Below, piece after piece: positions 19,698 through 28,543 of a stretch of 64,000 nt of DNA. The notes beneath the pieces are model-generated. The model was not told the DNA's origin. It saw only the letters and a list, made by a program, of their open reading frames with translations, and did no database searches. The DNA is taken from NCBI RefSeq assembly GCF_002863005.1, contig NZ_PKDG01000015.1, forward strand, positions 186,001-250,000. Reading direction: 5' to 3'. Every line of letters begins with the position of its first letter. Positions within the stretch are counted from its first letter, which is position 1. A program made the position numbers and the translations under genes. The stretch comes from Pseudoxanthomonas sp. (GTDB lineage Bacteria; Pseudomonadota; Gammaproteobacteria; Xanthomonadales; Xanthomonadaceae).

Positions 19698-20819
19698 CTG
19701 CTTCTTCCCGTACATGATCAGAAGCACCAGGTCTTCCCCGCCGTCCTGGCGGATCGCGTGGGTGCTGCCAGGTCGGGTCAGCATCGCGTCGCCGGCCTCC
19801 ACCGCCCGCGCGACGCCATCCAGCTCGTACACGCCGCGCCCGCTGAGCACGTAATAGATCTCGTCCTTGTGGTGCTGGTGCAGGCCGATGCCGGCACCCT
19901 TGTGCAGCACGCGCCTGCGGAACTCGAAGCCAAGCGCGGGCGCGTCGCGGAAGAAGGGATACGCCGTGGTGGTGCCCGCGCCGCCGTGCGGTCCCGGCTG
20001 CTCCACGGCGATGTCGCGCGCGTGCACGATGAGCGACGGGTTCGGCTGCGCCTTGCGGTCGGCCAGCGCGGTCGCGGGCGCGCCGCAGTCCGTATCGCGG
20101 GTCACGTGCGCAACGAGCGCGGGATCGACCTGCTTCCAGCCTCCCACCACCAGGCACGCCACCATCACTGCGCCGCGCTGCTGGAAGTGGGTGTCGTCCT
20201 GCTGGTCCTGCGCCGGCACGTGCATGAAGTAGGCCTTGCTCGCTTCGTCGCCGGCCGCTCGAAGCCAATCCATGCTCAGGGTGGTCAGGTCGATGAGGCC
20301 GATGCGCTCCCGCTGCGCCAGGTCGCGCACGGCCTGTGCGTACAGGCCATGCGTATCGAGCAGTTGGCCGCGATCGAATTTCCTGCGCGCCACCGGCGTC
20401 ACCAGGATGGGCGTGGCGCCTTTCGCACGCGCGAGGTCGACGTAGCGCATCAGCCACTCCGGGAACGCGCGCTGCGGCTCGTTGTAGCGGGTGGGGTCTT
20501 CGATCTTCTCGTCGTTGTGGCCGAACTGGATCAGCAGCACGTCTCCCTTGCGCACGTCCTTCGCCATGCCGTCGAACCAGCCTTCGGCGATGAAGCTGCG
20601 CGCGCTGCGCCCGCTCTGCGCATGGTTGCGCACGACGAATGCCTTCGGGTCGAGGAAGCCCTGCAACTGCTGTCCCCACCCCTCGCGCGGCGCGCGTTCC
20701 GGGCCATAGGCGCTGGCCGTGGAGTCGCCTGCGATGAAGACCTGGCGTGGGCGCTGCGCCTGCGCGCTGGCCTGCGCAGCGCAGGCACAGAGCGCGATCA
20801 TCAGAAAATAGCGAATCAT
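19692..20819 (-). CDS. Rhamnogalacturonan acetylesterase (SGNH hydrolase) fused to a cupin domain
   Basis: The protein has 375 residues and a signal peptide ending near ASAQA. The SGNH esterase part (about 25-245) has block I FIAGDSTAS with nucleophile Ser33, block II NHAQSGRS, block III FGHND with Asn102, and the block V pair Asp208/His211 in DDTH. This matches rhamnogalacturonan acetylesterases, which deacetylate pectin. A cupin follows (about 290-372) with metal ligands in GLHQHHKDEIYYVLSG and GSTHAI. Fused cupins are uncommon in this family. KdgF, which linearises unsaturated galacturonate, is a lone cupin, and no separate kdgF is seen here, so the domain might supply that step. It is the last gene of the kduI-kduD unit. 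Confidence 0.8.
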   Translation of the reverse strand: MIRYFLMIALCACAAQASAQAQRPRQVFIAGDSTASAYGPERAPREGWGQQLQGFLDPKAFVVRNHAQSGRSARSFIAEGWFDGMAKDVRKGDVLLIQFGHNDEKIEDPTRYNEPQRAFPEWLMRYVDLARAKGATPILVTPVARRKFDRGQLLDTHGLYAQAVRDLAQRERIGLIDLTTLSMDWLRAAGDEASKAYFMHVPAQDQQDDTHFQQRGAVMVACLVVGGWKQVDPALVAHVTRDTDCGAPATALADRKAQPNPSLIVHARDIAVEQPGPHGGAGTTTAYPFFRDAPALGFEFRRRVLHKGAGIGLHQHHKDEIYYVLSGRGVYELDGVARAVEAGDAMLTRPGSTHAIRQDGGEDLVLLIMYGKKQE

Positions 20820-20861
20820 TGCCAGTCTCCGGTATTCGCCAACACGTGTGCAGAAGCCCGT

Positions 20862-21011
20862 GTAGGAGCGACGTAAGTCGCGACCGCGAAGCCGGAAGAC
20901 GCTCCGGCAAGGATCGAAGCCGCTCAAGGCGAAGGCGCCCTCCGCCTTTTCCGTATCAATCCGCGTCCACTGCTCTCCTGGTTCTGCGGTCGCGACTTAC
21001 GTCGCTCCTAC
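20862..21011. repeat. Inverted pair of GTAG-type REP elements
   Basis: GTAGGAGCGACGTAAGTCGC (20862-20881, continuing GACCGCGAA) reappears in reverse complement at 20986-21011. Each copy holds its own hairpin (GCGAC-GTAA-GTCGC) and carries GTAG at one end. That is the hallmark of SMAG-type REPs described in Stenotrophomonas. About 95 bp without a gene lie between the copies. The pair separates the esterase gene from kduD. Confidence 0.8.
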
Positions 21012-21035
21012 AGAGAGGCACAGCAACTGCGCGCG

Positions 21036-21794
21036 TTAGCGCGCCAGCCAACCGCCATCGACGGGGATGACCGCGCCGTTGACGTAGTCCGATGCACGCG
21101 AGGACAGGAACACCGCCGTGCCCCCCAGGTCGGAGGGTTCGCCCCAACGCCCGGCCGGGATGCGGTCGAGGATCGCCTTGTTGCGGTCTTCGTCCGCACG
21201 CAGCTGCGCGGTGTTGTCGGTCGCCATGTAGCCCGGCGCGATGGCGTTGATGTTGATGCCCTTGGCGCCCCACTCGTTGGCGAGCAGGCGTGTGATGCCG
21301 GCGATGCCCGACTTGCTGGCCGTGTACGACGGCACTCGGATGCCGCCCTGGAACGACAGCATCGAGGCGATGTTGATGATCTTGCCGCTGCCCTGTGCGA
21401 TGAAGTGGCGACCGGCGGCCTGCGACATGAAGAACGCGGACTTGATGTTGACGTTCATCACATCGTCCCAGTCCTTCTCGCTGAAGTCCACCGCGTCGGC
21501 GCGGCGGATCAGGCCAGCGTTGTTGACGAGGATATCGAGGCCGCCGAGGCCCTCGACGGTTTCCCTCACCAGGCGTTCCACCGGATCGATGCTGATCAGG
21601 TTCGCCTCCAGGTTGAGGAAACGACGGCCCAGGGCGCGCACCTTCTCGCCGGTCTCGGCGGCTTCGACGATGCCGGCAGCGGCGATGTCGGCACCGGCTT
21701 CGGCCAATGCCACGGCGATGCCCTGGCCCAGGCCGGTGTTGGCGCCGGTGACCAGCGCGATCTTGCCTTCGAGACTGAACGGATTGCTTGCCAT
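21036..21794 (-). CDS. kduD: 2-dehydro-3-deoxy-D-gluconate 5-dehydrogenase (SDR)
   Basis: KduD reduces 2,5-diketo-3-deoxygluconate to 2-keto-3-deoxygluconate (KDG) with NADH in the unsaturated uronate pathway. The protein has 252 residues. The cofactor loop is TGANTGLGQG, followed by NNAGLIRRADAVDFSEKDW. The catalytic Ser lies in IASMLSFQGG and the Tyr-Lys pair in YTASKSG. The motif IAPGYMATDNTAQLR is characteristic of KduD rather than of a general SDR. It lies downstream of kduI on the same strand, which supports the assignment. Confidence 0.92.
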   Translation of the reverse strand: MASNPFSLEGKIALVTGANTGLGQGIAVALAEAGADIAAAGIVEAAETGEKVRALGRRFLNLEANLISIDPVERLVRETVEGLGGLDILVNNAGLIRRADAVDFSEKDWDDVMNVNIKSAFFMSQAAGRHFIAQGSGKIINIASMLSFQGGIRVPSYTASKSGIAGITRLLANEWGAKGININAIAPGYMATDNTAQLRADEDRNKAILDRIPAGRWGEPSDLGGTAVFLSSRASDYVNGAVIPVDGGWLAR

Positions 21795-21828
21795 CGTGGA
21801 TTCCCTCGGTGTGGTGCGCTTCTGGTTG

Positions 21829-21900
21829 AGCGGAGCTTGCTCCGCTGCGCTTGATGCATCGGCTTCGGATGGTGGTTCAGCCGAGCAAGCTCGGCTCTAC
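21829..21900. repeat. Two short palindromes, GTAG-type REP pair
   Basis: AGCGGAGCTTGCTCCGCT (21829-21846) and AGCCGAGCAAGCTCGGCT (21879-21896, followed by CTAC, which is GTAG on the other strand) are two perfect hairpins between kduI and kduD. They look like a second, different GTAG-type REP pair. They could stabilise the upstream kduI part of the transcript. Confidence 0.65.
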
Positions 21901-21910
21901 GGCACGCCCG

Positions 21911-22759
21911 TCACTTCAGCTGGCAGATGTCCAGCACGTGCATGTCGGTGTAGTCCAGGTTCTCGCCGCCCATCGCCCAGATGAAGGCGTAGTTGCTGGT
22001 GCCCGAGCCCATGTGGATCGACCACGGCGGCGAGACCACGGCTTCGTCGTTCTGCACGACGATGTGGCGCTGCGCGTCCGGTTCGCCCATGAAGTGGTAG
22101 ACGCGGTCGTTGTCGGCCAGGTCGAAGTAGAAATAGACCTCGCTGCGGCGGTCGTGCAGGTGCGGCGGCATGGTGTTCCACACGCTGCCGGTCTTCAGCA
22201 CGGTCAGGCCCAGCAGCAGCTGCGACGACTGGCAGGTCGCCGGCACGATGAACTGGTAGATCGTGCGCTCGTTGCTCGTCTCCAGCGCTCCGCGCTCGAG
22301 CGCGACGGCATCCTCGATCGAGAGCTGCTTGGTCTCGAAGCGCGCGTGCGCCGGCGTCGAGGTCAGGTAGAACTTGGCGGGATTCGACGCGTCGTCGGAT
22401 TCGAATGCCACGTCGGTGCTGCCCATGGCCACGTACAGGCCATCCTTCGGGCCCAGCGCGTAGGTCGTGCCGTCGACGGTGACCTTGCCGGCGCCGCCCC
22501 CAACGTTGATGACGCCCAGCTCGCGGCGCTCAAGGAACGGCTTGCCGGCCGCCGACGCGGGCTCGGTCTGGCGCGGCAGGTCGACCTTCTGCGACACCGG
22601 TGCGGCGCCACCGATCACGAAGCGCTCGTTGTGCGAGTAGTTCAGCTGCACCGTGTCGGCGACGAACAGGTTGCCGATCAGGTAGCGGTCGCGCAGCTGA
22701 TCGTTGCTCGCGCCGTCCATCATGTCCGGGTGGGTGGCGTGGTAGGTCTTGCAGAACAT
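21911..22759 (-). CDS. kduI: 5-dehydro-4-deoxy-D-glucuronate isomerase
   Basis: KduI isomerises 5-keto-4-deoxyuronate (DKI), the product of pectin lyase digestion, to 2,5-diketo-3-deoxygluconate, the KduD substrate. The protein has 282 residues. The cupin-like zinc site is seen in [17 protein letters not shown] (two His and a Glu) and in the later [15 protein letters not shown]. The N terminus [20 protein letters not shown] is typical. It is the first gene of the kduI-kduD-esterase unit, downstream of a promoter whose -35 box lies in a LacI-type operator. Confidence 0.95.
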   Translation of the reverse strand: MFCKTYHATHPDMMDGASNDQLRDRYLIGNLFVADTVQLNYSHNERFVIGGAAPVSQKVDLPRQTEPASAAGKPFLERRELGVINVGGGAGKVTVDGTTYALGPKDGLYVAMGSTDVAFESDDASNPAKFYLTSTPAHARFETKQLSIEDAVALERGALETSNERTIYQFIVPATCQSSQLLLGLTVLKTGSVWNTMPPHLHDRRSEVYFYFDLADNDRVYHFMGEPDAQRHIVVQNDEAVVSPPWSIHMGSGTSNYAFIWAMGGENLDYTDMHVLDICQLK

Positions 22760-22819
22760 GGGCGGAACTCCGTGGATGCGGACGCGTTTGGAACAGGGCG
22801 TCGGGTAGGTCGTGGGCCG

Positions 22820-22848
22820 ATTCTACGGACTTTGGTAACCGGTGTCAT
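22820..22848 (-). promoter_or_regulatory. kduI promoter with LacI-type operator
   Basis: On the minus strand ATGACA (22848-22843) and TAGAAT (22825-22820) are separated by 17 bp, each 5/6 to consensus. The imperfect palindrome TGGTAACCGGTGTCA (plus strand 22833-22847) covers the -35 box and half of the spacer. This is the geometry of a LacI-family repressor site. The core recurs at other pectin promoters in the window. Confidence 0.7.
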
Positions 22849-22888
22849 TTTGCGGTGCGGCAGGGGTGTCGCAGCCGCACCGGGCAGA

Positions 22889-23944
22889 TTATTCGGGGGG
22901 CTGGGACGAGTCCCGGATGATCAGGTGCGGGCGGATGCTGGCGGCGGCGAGCACGGGCGTGCCTTCCGGCTGGATCAGCATGGCGGCCGCGGTGCGGCCG
23001 GTGTCCCGGGTGTTGCGGCGCACCGACGTCAGCGAGGGCCACAGACGCGAGGCCAGCGGGCTGTCGTCGAAGCCGACCACCGACAGCTGGCGCGGGATGC
23101 TGATGCCGGCGCGCATGGCGACCTTGTACACGCCGGCCGCCATTTCGTCGTTGCCGGTGAAGATGGCGGTGGGCCGGTTCTTGCCGGACAGCAGCTTTTC
23201 GGCCGCGACCACGCCGGATTCGAATGTGTAGCCCGCCTCGATGATGCGCGACTTCGGCAGATCCAGGCCGCGCTTCGCGAGCGCCTGCACGAAGCCATCC
23301 GTGCGTTCGATCGAGGAGCGATAGGCACTTGGGCCGGTGATCAGCGCGATGTCGGTATGGCCCAGCGACAACAGGTACTCGGCGGCTTCGGCGGCGCCGT
23401 CGCGGTCATGGGTGACCACCATGCGCGACGGCTCGTCCATCGAGACCGAGGCGATGCGCGAATAGCGGCAGCCGATTTCCGCCAGCATGTCGGCCAGCGC
23501 CTGGTCTTCGGACGCGCGCGGCACCAGCATCACGCCGTGCAGCTTCTGCTGCTGCACGAAACGGCGCACGCCGTCGATGTAGCCGGGGCTGCGGCTGTCG
23601 CAGGGATGCACGACAAGCTCGAAGCCCGAATCTCGCAAGGCGTCCAGCGCGCCGTACTGCATGTTCACGATGTACTGCGCCGTCGGATTGTCGTAGACCA
23701 TGCCGATCAGGAACGAGCGCCGGAACGCCAGCCCGCGTGCCATCGGATCCGGCGAGTAGCCGACCTCGCGCATCAGCGCTTCGACCTTTTCGCGCGTGTC
23801 CTTACGCACCAGCGGCGAGTGGTTGATGATCCGCGACACGGTTTTCTTGGAGACGCCGGACAGACGCGCGATGTCGTTGATGGTGGCGGCCTTGCCACCG
23901 GTGGGCAGGGCGGCGGGGCTTTCGGGCTTCTTGCGCGCGGGCAT
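22889..23944 (-). CDS. LacI-family transcriptional regulator of pectin genes
   Basis: The protein has 351 residues. The LacI HTH (about residues 20-70) reads ATINDIARLSGVSKKTVSRI, followed by the hinge region MARGLAFRR. The periplasmic-binding-like effector domain covers the rest, with IGMVYDNPTAQYIVNMQYGA and the C-terminal SVVGFDDSPLA. It lies directly upstream of kduI on the same strand, in the middle of the pectin locus. Four near-identical palindromes in that locus are its most likely operators. A KDG-pathway intermediate is a plausible inducer, by analogy with KdgR, but nothing in the sequence identifies it. Confidence 0.9.
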   Translation of the reverse strand: MPARKKPESPAALPTGGKAATINDIARLSGVSKKTVSRIINHSPLVRKDTREKVEALMREVGYSPDPMARGLAFRRSFLIGMVYDNPTAQYIVNMQYGALDALRDSGFELVVHPCDSRSPGYIDGVRRFVQQQKLHGVMLVPRASEDQALADMLAEIGCRYSRIASVSMDEPSRMVVTHDRDGAAEAAEYLLSLGHTDIALITGPSAYRSSIERTDGFVQALAKRGLDLPKSRIIEAGYTFESGVVAAEKLLSGKNRPTAIFTGNDEMAAGVYKVAMRAGISIPRQLSVVGFDDSPLASRLWPSLTSVRRNTRDTGRTAAAMLIQPEGTPVLAAASIRPHLIIRDSSQPPE

Positions 23945-23994
23945 GGGGCGGTGCGGGTCCGGTCGTCGGTCGAGGGGATTCTAGCGGCTGGGGG

Positions 23995-25584
23995 TCAGTC
24001 CAGCGCGCGATAGCGGAAATTACGGAAATGCACCTTGCCCTGGCCAGCGGCGTACAGCGATGGCTTTAGGGCGAGGAAGCCCCCGGCCACGTTGTGGTGG
24101 TAGCCGGAGACCTCCATCTGCACGGGGTACTTGGTCCAAGTCTTGCCGTTCGTGCTGGTATGGAGGGTGAGGACATGGCGGTTGTGGGTGACCCGTAGCC
24201 AGAGCTTGCCGCCCTTGGTGCTCGGGGCCAGCTTGCCGGGGCGCTCCAACCCGTAACGGTGCATCACGAACTGTTCCCCGTTGCTGCCCACGCCGGCGTA
24301 CAGGCGGTCGTTGTAGAACAGCACCGCGCCACCCTGCGCGCCGGGCTCGACGTCCATCTCGACCTCGAACTGGTAGGCAAGGTCGCCTGCGATGATGCCC
24401 AGCGGTGAGCTGTCGCGCGGCGCGGTACCCTTGCCCTCCAGCGTCATCACGCCATCGCCGAAAGTGAGTCGACGGGACTCGTCCGGCGCCGGGTCGTAGA
24501 AGGCCCACTGCGGGCCGAGCTTGCCGCTGCGGAAGTCGTCCGACAGCGCCATCCCGTGCGGTGACAGCGCCTGGCCCGCGGGTTTGCGCAGCGGCTGGCT
24601 CAAGTCGCCGCCCTTGGCGACGAACCAGCCGTCCTCCGTCCACTCGATCGGATCGAGCAGTGCCTGCCGGCCCAGCGTCCAGAAGTCGTGTTCGTAACCG
24701 TGGTAGATCATCCACCACTGGCCTGCGGCATCCTCGACCAGCGTCGCATGGCCGCGCGACCACCAGTACTGGTCGCGCGAGGTCGTGCGCACCACGGGGT
24801 TGTTGGGGGCGTTCACCCACGGGCCGTGGATCGAGCGCGAACGCGCGACGATCACCATGTGGCCGGTGGGCGGCCCCGCCGTTCCGCCGACGGCCGTGAC
24901 CATGTAGTACCAGCCGTTGCGGAAGGTGATCTTCGGGCCTTCCTGCGCATAGCCTTCGACATCCCAGGATTCGGGATACCGCCAACCGTCGTAGACATGC
25001 TTCACCGCGCTGACGGTGCTCAGACCATCATCGGCCAACTGCACATAGTCGCCGCCGCTGAGGAACAGGTAGCGCTTGCCGTCTTCGCCCACCGCGTGGC
25101 CGGGGTCGATATGGCCAGGCAGGCCGATGTCGATCGGTTCGCTCCACGGCCCGCGGATGTCGTCGGCCCACACGACGAAGTTGCTGCGCCGGGGTGACTC
25201 GGTACCGCCCACGCGCGCGGGAAAGTAGATGTAGTAGCGGCCCTGGTGCTTGACCAGGTCCGGCGCCCAGATCGAGCCGACGTTCTTCGTGATCGCATGG
25301 CCGATGGGCTGCCAGTTGATCAGGTCGCGCGAATGCCACACCGGCAGGCCCGGATACGCCGTGAACGACGACAGGGTGAGGTAGTAGTCGTCGCCGTCCT
25401 TGAGCACCGAGGGATCGGGTCGATCGCCCGCCAGCACCGGATTGAGGAACGTGCCATCGCCGAGGTCGGCCTGGCGCTGATGCTCGATACCGCGCTTCCA
25501 GGCGGGAGGTGTGGTGTCCGCGGCCATTGCCTCGAAGGCGAAACAAAAGGACAGCGCGACGGCGATGAGCCTGATCAACGGCAT
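23995..25584 (-). CDS. Glycoside hydrolase family 43 (beta-xylosidase / alpha-L-arabinofuranosidase type)
   Basis: The protein has 529 residues with a signal peptide ending near EAMA-AD. The five-bladed propeller begins at NPVLAGDRPDPSVLKDGDDY, where Asp57 is the likely general base. The acid is probably the Glu in EGPKITFRNGWYYM. A C-terminal beta-sandwich (about residue 350 onward, ALSDDFRSGKLGPQWAFYD) is typical of two-domain GH43 enzymes. It should remove arabinose or xylose side chains from pectin. The start at MPLIRLIAV begins the signal peptide. It is the last gene of the FAH-TRAP-PL10 operon, 11 bp after the PL10 gene. Confidence 0.88.
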   Translation of the reverse strand: MPLIRLIAVALSFCFAFEAMAADTTPPAWKRGIEHQRQADLGDGTFLNPVLAGDRPDPSVLKDGDDYYLTLSSFTAYPGLPVWHSRDLINWQPIGHAITKNVGSIWAPDLVKHQGRYYIYFPARVGGTESPRRSNFVVWADDIRGPWSEPIDIGLPGHIDPGHAVGEDGKRYLFLSGGDYVQLADDGLSTVSAVKHVYDGWRYPESWDVEGYAQEGPKITFRNGWYYMVTAVGGTAGPPTGHMVIVARSRSIHGPWVNAPNNPVVRTTSRDQYWWSRGHATLVEDAAGQWWMIYHGYEHDFWTLGRQALLDPIEWTEDGWFVAKGGDLSQPLRKPAGQALSPHGMALSDDFRSGKLGPQWAFYDPAPDESRRLTFGDGVMTLEGKGTAPRDSSPLGIIAGDLAYQFEVEMDVEPGAQGGAVLFYNDRLYAGVGSNGEQFVMHRYGLERPGKLAPSTKGGKLWLRVTHNRHVLTLHTSTNGKTWTKYPVQMEVSGYHHNVAGGFLALKPSLYAAGQGKVHFRNFRYRALD

Positions 25585-25595
25585 GCGGAGCTTCC

Positions 25596-26732
25596 TCAGG
25601 GCGTCGCCGGGTGCGACGCCTTCCATTGCGGGTATTCCTTCGACAGCAGACGCTTCGGCCAGCTGCCGTACCACTCGTAACCGGTGCGCCGCTCGCGCGG
25701 GATGTCCTCGTAGCGCGCGACGCGTTGGCTGTCACGTGTCGCGAGGACGGCGCTGTTGTCCTTCACGTCGTAGAAGCGTGCCCACAGGCCGGAAGCCGTC
25801 TGATCGGCCACCAGCCGGCGGTCCTTCGTACTGCTGTGGTACTGGAACTGCTCGGCGGGCGCCTCGAATGTCTCGATGCGCCACCCCGTGATTTCCACCC
25901 GGCGCAGCCACGCGACCGCACCGTCGACCGCCTTCACCACGTCGGGCGACGGGTCGGGAATCGACATCAGGTAGCGCACCACGCCGACGGTTTCCTGCCC
26001 GGTGATCGAAGGCAGTTCGAACTTGCGTCCCTGCGCGGGCGCCAGCGTCTGCGCGTCGTACTGGCCCGCCCAGCCCGCAAGGGTGTCGCCCTGCCTGATC
26101 TGCAGCCGGAGCAGGCAGGCGTCGCCCGCGTCGACGGCGGACTGGACGCGGGCGCGCAGCGCGGCATCGACGAAGGCGTAGCGGCGCGTGTCCGACACCA
26201 CCTTGCGTAGCGTGCCGAGCACACCGGCGGTGACGTCGTCGGCGATGGTGATGTGGGGGTGGTAGGACTGCGTGGCCGGCACCGTATGCGGCCAGCCCCC
26301 GCACGAGGGGATCTGTTGCGCCAGGGTGAACTGCAAGCCCTTCAGGCTGCCGTCGCGATACCGCATGTCGCCGGTGATCGCGTACGCCGTGGCGAGGTAG
26401 TCCACCTGCGTGTAGATGTTGCGGTTATCGAAACTGCCGCCGGACTTGCGGGCTTCGGCATCGAAACGCGCTTTCTCGGCATCGTCCAGGATCCTCGCCG
26501 GATCCTGGTTTTCGATCCAGCCGCCGTCCACGCGCTGGTAGCGCAGGATGTTGTCGGCGATCTTCGCAACGTCCTCCGGCAGATAGCGCGGGTACGCATC
26601 GCCATGCACGTTGCGCCAGTGATGGATGGCGTCCTCGAAGCCGGCGAGCGAAGGCGCGTCATCCGACGGCGTGGCCATCGCGGACGAGGATGCGATCAGC
26701 AACGCGATGGCCAGGGCACGCACCGCGATCAT
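25596..26732 (-). CDS. Pectate lyase, polysaccharide lyase family 10
   Basis: The protein has 378 residues with a signal peptide (cleavage near SSAMA-TP). PL10 features include RYQRVDGGWIENQDP, SFDNRNIYTQVDYLA, CGGWPHTVP and the C-terminal motif ARFYDVKDNSAVLATRDS with the conserved arginine. It would cleave polygalacturonate by beta-elimination in the periplasm or outside. The start is fixed by a 4-bp ATGA overlap with dctM. An in-frame ATG eight codons upstream is less likely. Confidence 0.92.
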   Translation of the reverse strand: MIAVRALAIALLIASSSAMATPSDDAPSLAGFEDAIHHWRNVHGDAYPRYLPEDVAKIADNILRYQRVDGGWIENQDPARILDDAEKARFDAEARKSGGSFDNRNIYTQVDYLATAYAITGDMRYRDGSLKGLQFTLAQQIPSCGGWPHTVPATQSYHPHITIADDVTAGVLGTLRKVVSDTRRYAFVDAALRARVQSAVDAGDACLLRLQIRQGDTLAGWAGQYDAQTLAPAQGRKFELPSITGQETVGVVRYLMSIPDPSPDVVKAVDGAVAWLRRVEITGWRIETFEAPAEQFQYHSSTKDRRLVADQTASGLWARFYDVKDNSAVLATRDSQRVARYEDIPRERRTGYEWYGSWPKRLLSKEYPQWKASHPATP

Positions 26733-28012
26733 CCCTTCAACACCCGCGGCAACCACAGCGAGAGGTCGGGGAACAGCGCCACCACCAGCAGCACCGCCAA
26801 GCCGGCCAGCCAGAACGGCCAGATCGTGCGCATGCTCTGCGCGATGGTGATCTTGCCGATGGCCGTACCGATGAACAGCACGGATCCCACCGGCGGCGTC
26901 ACCAGGCCGATGCCGCCCGTCAGCACCAGCACCAGTCCGAAGTGGATCGGATCGATGCCGTACGCGCGTGCGACGGGCAGGAAGATCGGCGTGCAGATGA
27001 GGATCATGGGAGCCAGGTCCATGAACGTGCCCAGCACCAGCAGCACCAGCACGATCAGCAGCAACACGGTGTACTTGCTGTGTGCGATCGACTGCAGCGC
27101 ATCGACCGCAGCGGCCGGGACCTGCAGATAGGCGAGCAGCCAGCCGAAGACGGCGGCCGTCGCGATCACGAACAGGATCACGCCGGTGGTGCGTGCCGCA
27201 TGCGTCACCGTGGCGAAGAATTCCTTCATCGACAGCTGGCGGTACAGCACGCTGGTCACGAGCAGTGCGTAGACGACCGCGATCGCGGCGCTCTCCACCG
27301 CCGTGAAAATGCCGGCGCGGATGCCGAAAAAGATCAGTCCCACCAGGCCGAGACCGGGCAGCGCGGCCACCAGCCGCAGCATCACTGCGCGCATGCCGGG
27401 GAAGGGCTCGGTGCCATAGCCGCGCCTGCAGGCGACCGCCCAGCCGGTGAACATCAGCACGACCGTCATCAGCAATGCCGGCACGATGCCCGCGGCGAAC
27501 AGGTCGGCGATCGACAGGCCACCGCCCGCGGCCGCCGAGAACAGGATGAGGTTGTGCGACGGCGGCACCAGCAGCGCTACCAAGGCAGCGGTGATGCTGA
27601 CGTTGACGGCGAAATCGCGGTCATAGCCCCGCTTGACCATCTGCGGAATCATCGTGCCGCCGACGGCCGATACGTCGGCAATCGCCGAGCCGGATACGCC
27701 GCCGAAGAACAGCGACGACAGGATGCTGACCTGGCCAAGGCCACCACGCAGACGTCCCACCAGTGAGGCGGCCAGGCTGATGAGGCGTTCGGAAATGCCG
27801 CCGCGAAGCATGATCTCGCCGGCGAAGATGAAAAGCGGAATGGCGATCAGCGATGCGGAGCCCGTGCCCGACGAGATCTGCTGCACCAGCACGATGCTGG
27901 GCAGGTCGAGGTAGAGCAGGGTGGCCAGCGACGCAGCGGCCAGCGCGTACGCGACCGGCACGCCGATCAGCAGCAGGATCGCGAAGAGGGAAAACAGCAG
28001 GGTGATCGCCAT
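26729..28012 (-). CDS. dctM: TRAP transporter large permease (DctM family)
   Basis: The protein has 427 residues and about 12 hydrophobic helices. Family features include IPLFIFAGEIMLRGGISERL, FGGVSGSAIADVSAVG and LVTPPVGSVLF. DctM is the proton- or sodium-coupled channel subunit of tripartite ATP-independent transporters. It lies 3 bp after dctQ and overlaps the pectate lyase by 4 bp, so the transporter and lyase are coupled. The cargo is probably galacturonate or a short oligogalacturonide, judged from the neighbours only. Confidence 0.93.
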   Translation of the reverse strand: MAITLLFSLFAILLLIGVPVAYALAAASLATLLYLDLPSIVLVQQISSGTGSASLIAIPLFIFAGEIMLRGGISERLISLAASLVGRLRGGLGQVSILSSLFFGGVSGSAIADVSAVGGTMIPQMVKRGYDRDFAVNVSITAALVALLVPPSHNLILFSAAAGGGLSIADLFAAGIVPALLMTVVLMFTGWAVACRRGYGTEPFPGMRAVMLRLVAALPGLGLVGLIFFGIRAGIFTAVESAAIAVVYALLVTSVLYRQLSMKEFFATVTHAARTTGVILFVIATAAVFGWLLAYLQVPAAAVDALQSIAHSKYTVLLLIVLVLLVLGTFMDLAPMILICTPIFLPVARAYGIDPIHFGLVLVLTGGIGLVTPPVGSVLFIGTAIGKITIAQSMRTIWPFWLAGLAVLLVVALFPDLSLWLPRVLKG

Positions 28013-28015
28013 CGG

Positions 28016-28534
28016 TCAGCGGGCCTCGTCGGTCAGCGGCGCACGCAGCACCAGGAACAGGCGGTACAGGGCGAACACCACCATCAACGTCCCGCCGACC
28101 GACAGCGGCAGGTAGCCGATGCTCTGCGGCATCGGCGCGCCGGCGATGCGGATGTCCAGGCCGTCGAACAGCAGCACCGCGCCCCAGTACGCCATCACGC
28201 CACCAATGGCCGCGATCACCAGGGGCGAAATGGCATGCAGCACCTTCTTCAGGCGCGGACCGACCGCATCGGCCAACAGGAAGAAACCGAAATGTCGCTG
28301 GGTGTGCACGCCAGCCGCGGCTCCCAGGCTCATGGCGGTGGTCAGCAGCAGCACGGTGACCGGTTCGGTCCAGCTGGGCGAATCGTTGATGACGTAACGC
28401 GCGATGACCTGCCAGCCTTGCACGACCACCAGCCCCAGCAGGGCGGCGACGGCGATGGCGATGGCGGCATCGGACAGCAGGTCCATGCCGCGCTGTACCG
28501 GAGTGGCGGGAAGGAGCGTGGTTTCTTCTGACAT
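28016..28534 (-). CDS. dctQ: TRAP transporter small permease (DctQ family)
   Basis: The protein has 172 residues and four hydrophobic helices. The family motif VIARYVINDSPSWTEPVTVLL lies after the first helix. DctQ holds the large permease in the membrane complex. It sits between dctP (9 bp upstream) and dctM (3 bp downstream). Confidence 0.9.
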   Translation of the reverse strand: MSEETTLLPATPVQRGMDLLSDAAIAIAVAALLGLVVVQGWQVIARYVINDSPSWTEPVTVLLLTTAMSLGAAAGVHTQRHFGFFLLADAVGPRLKKVLHAISPLVIAAIGGVMAYWGAVLLFDGLDIRIAGAPMPQSIGYLPLSVGGTLMVVFALYRLFLVLRAPLTDEAR

Positions 28535-28543
28535 GGTCGATCC

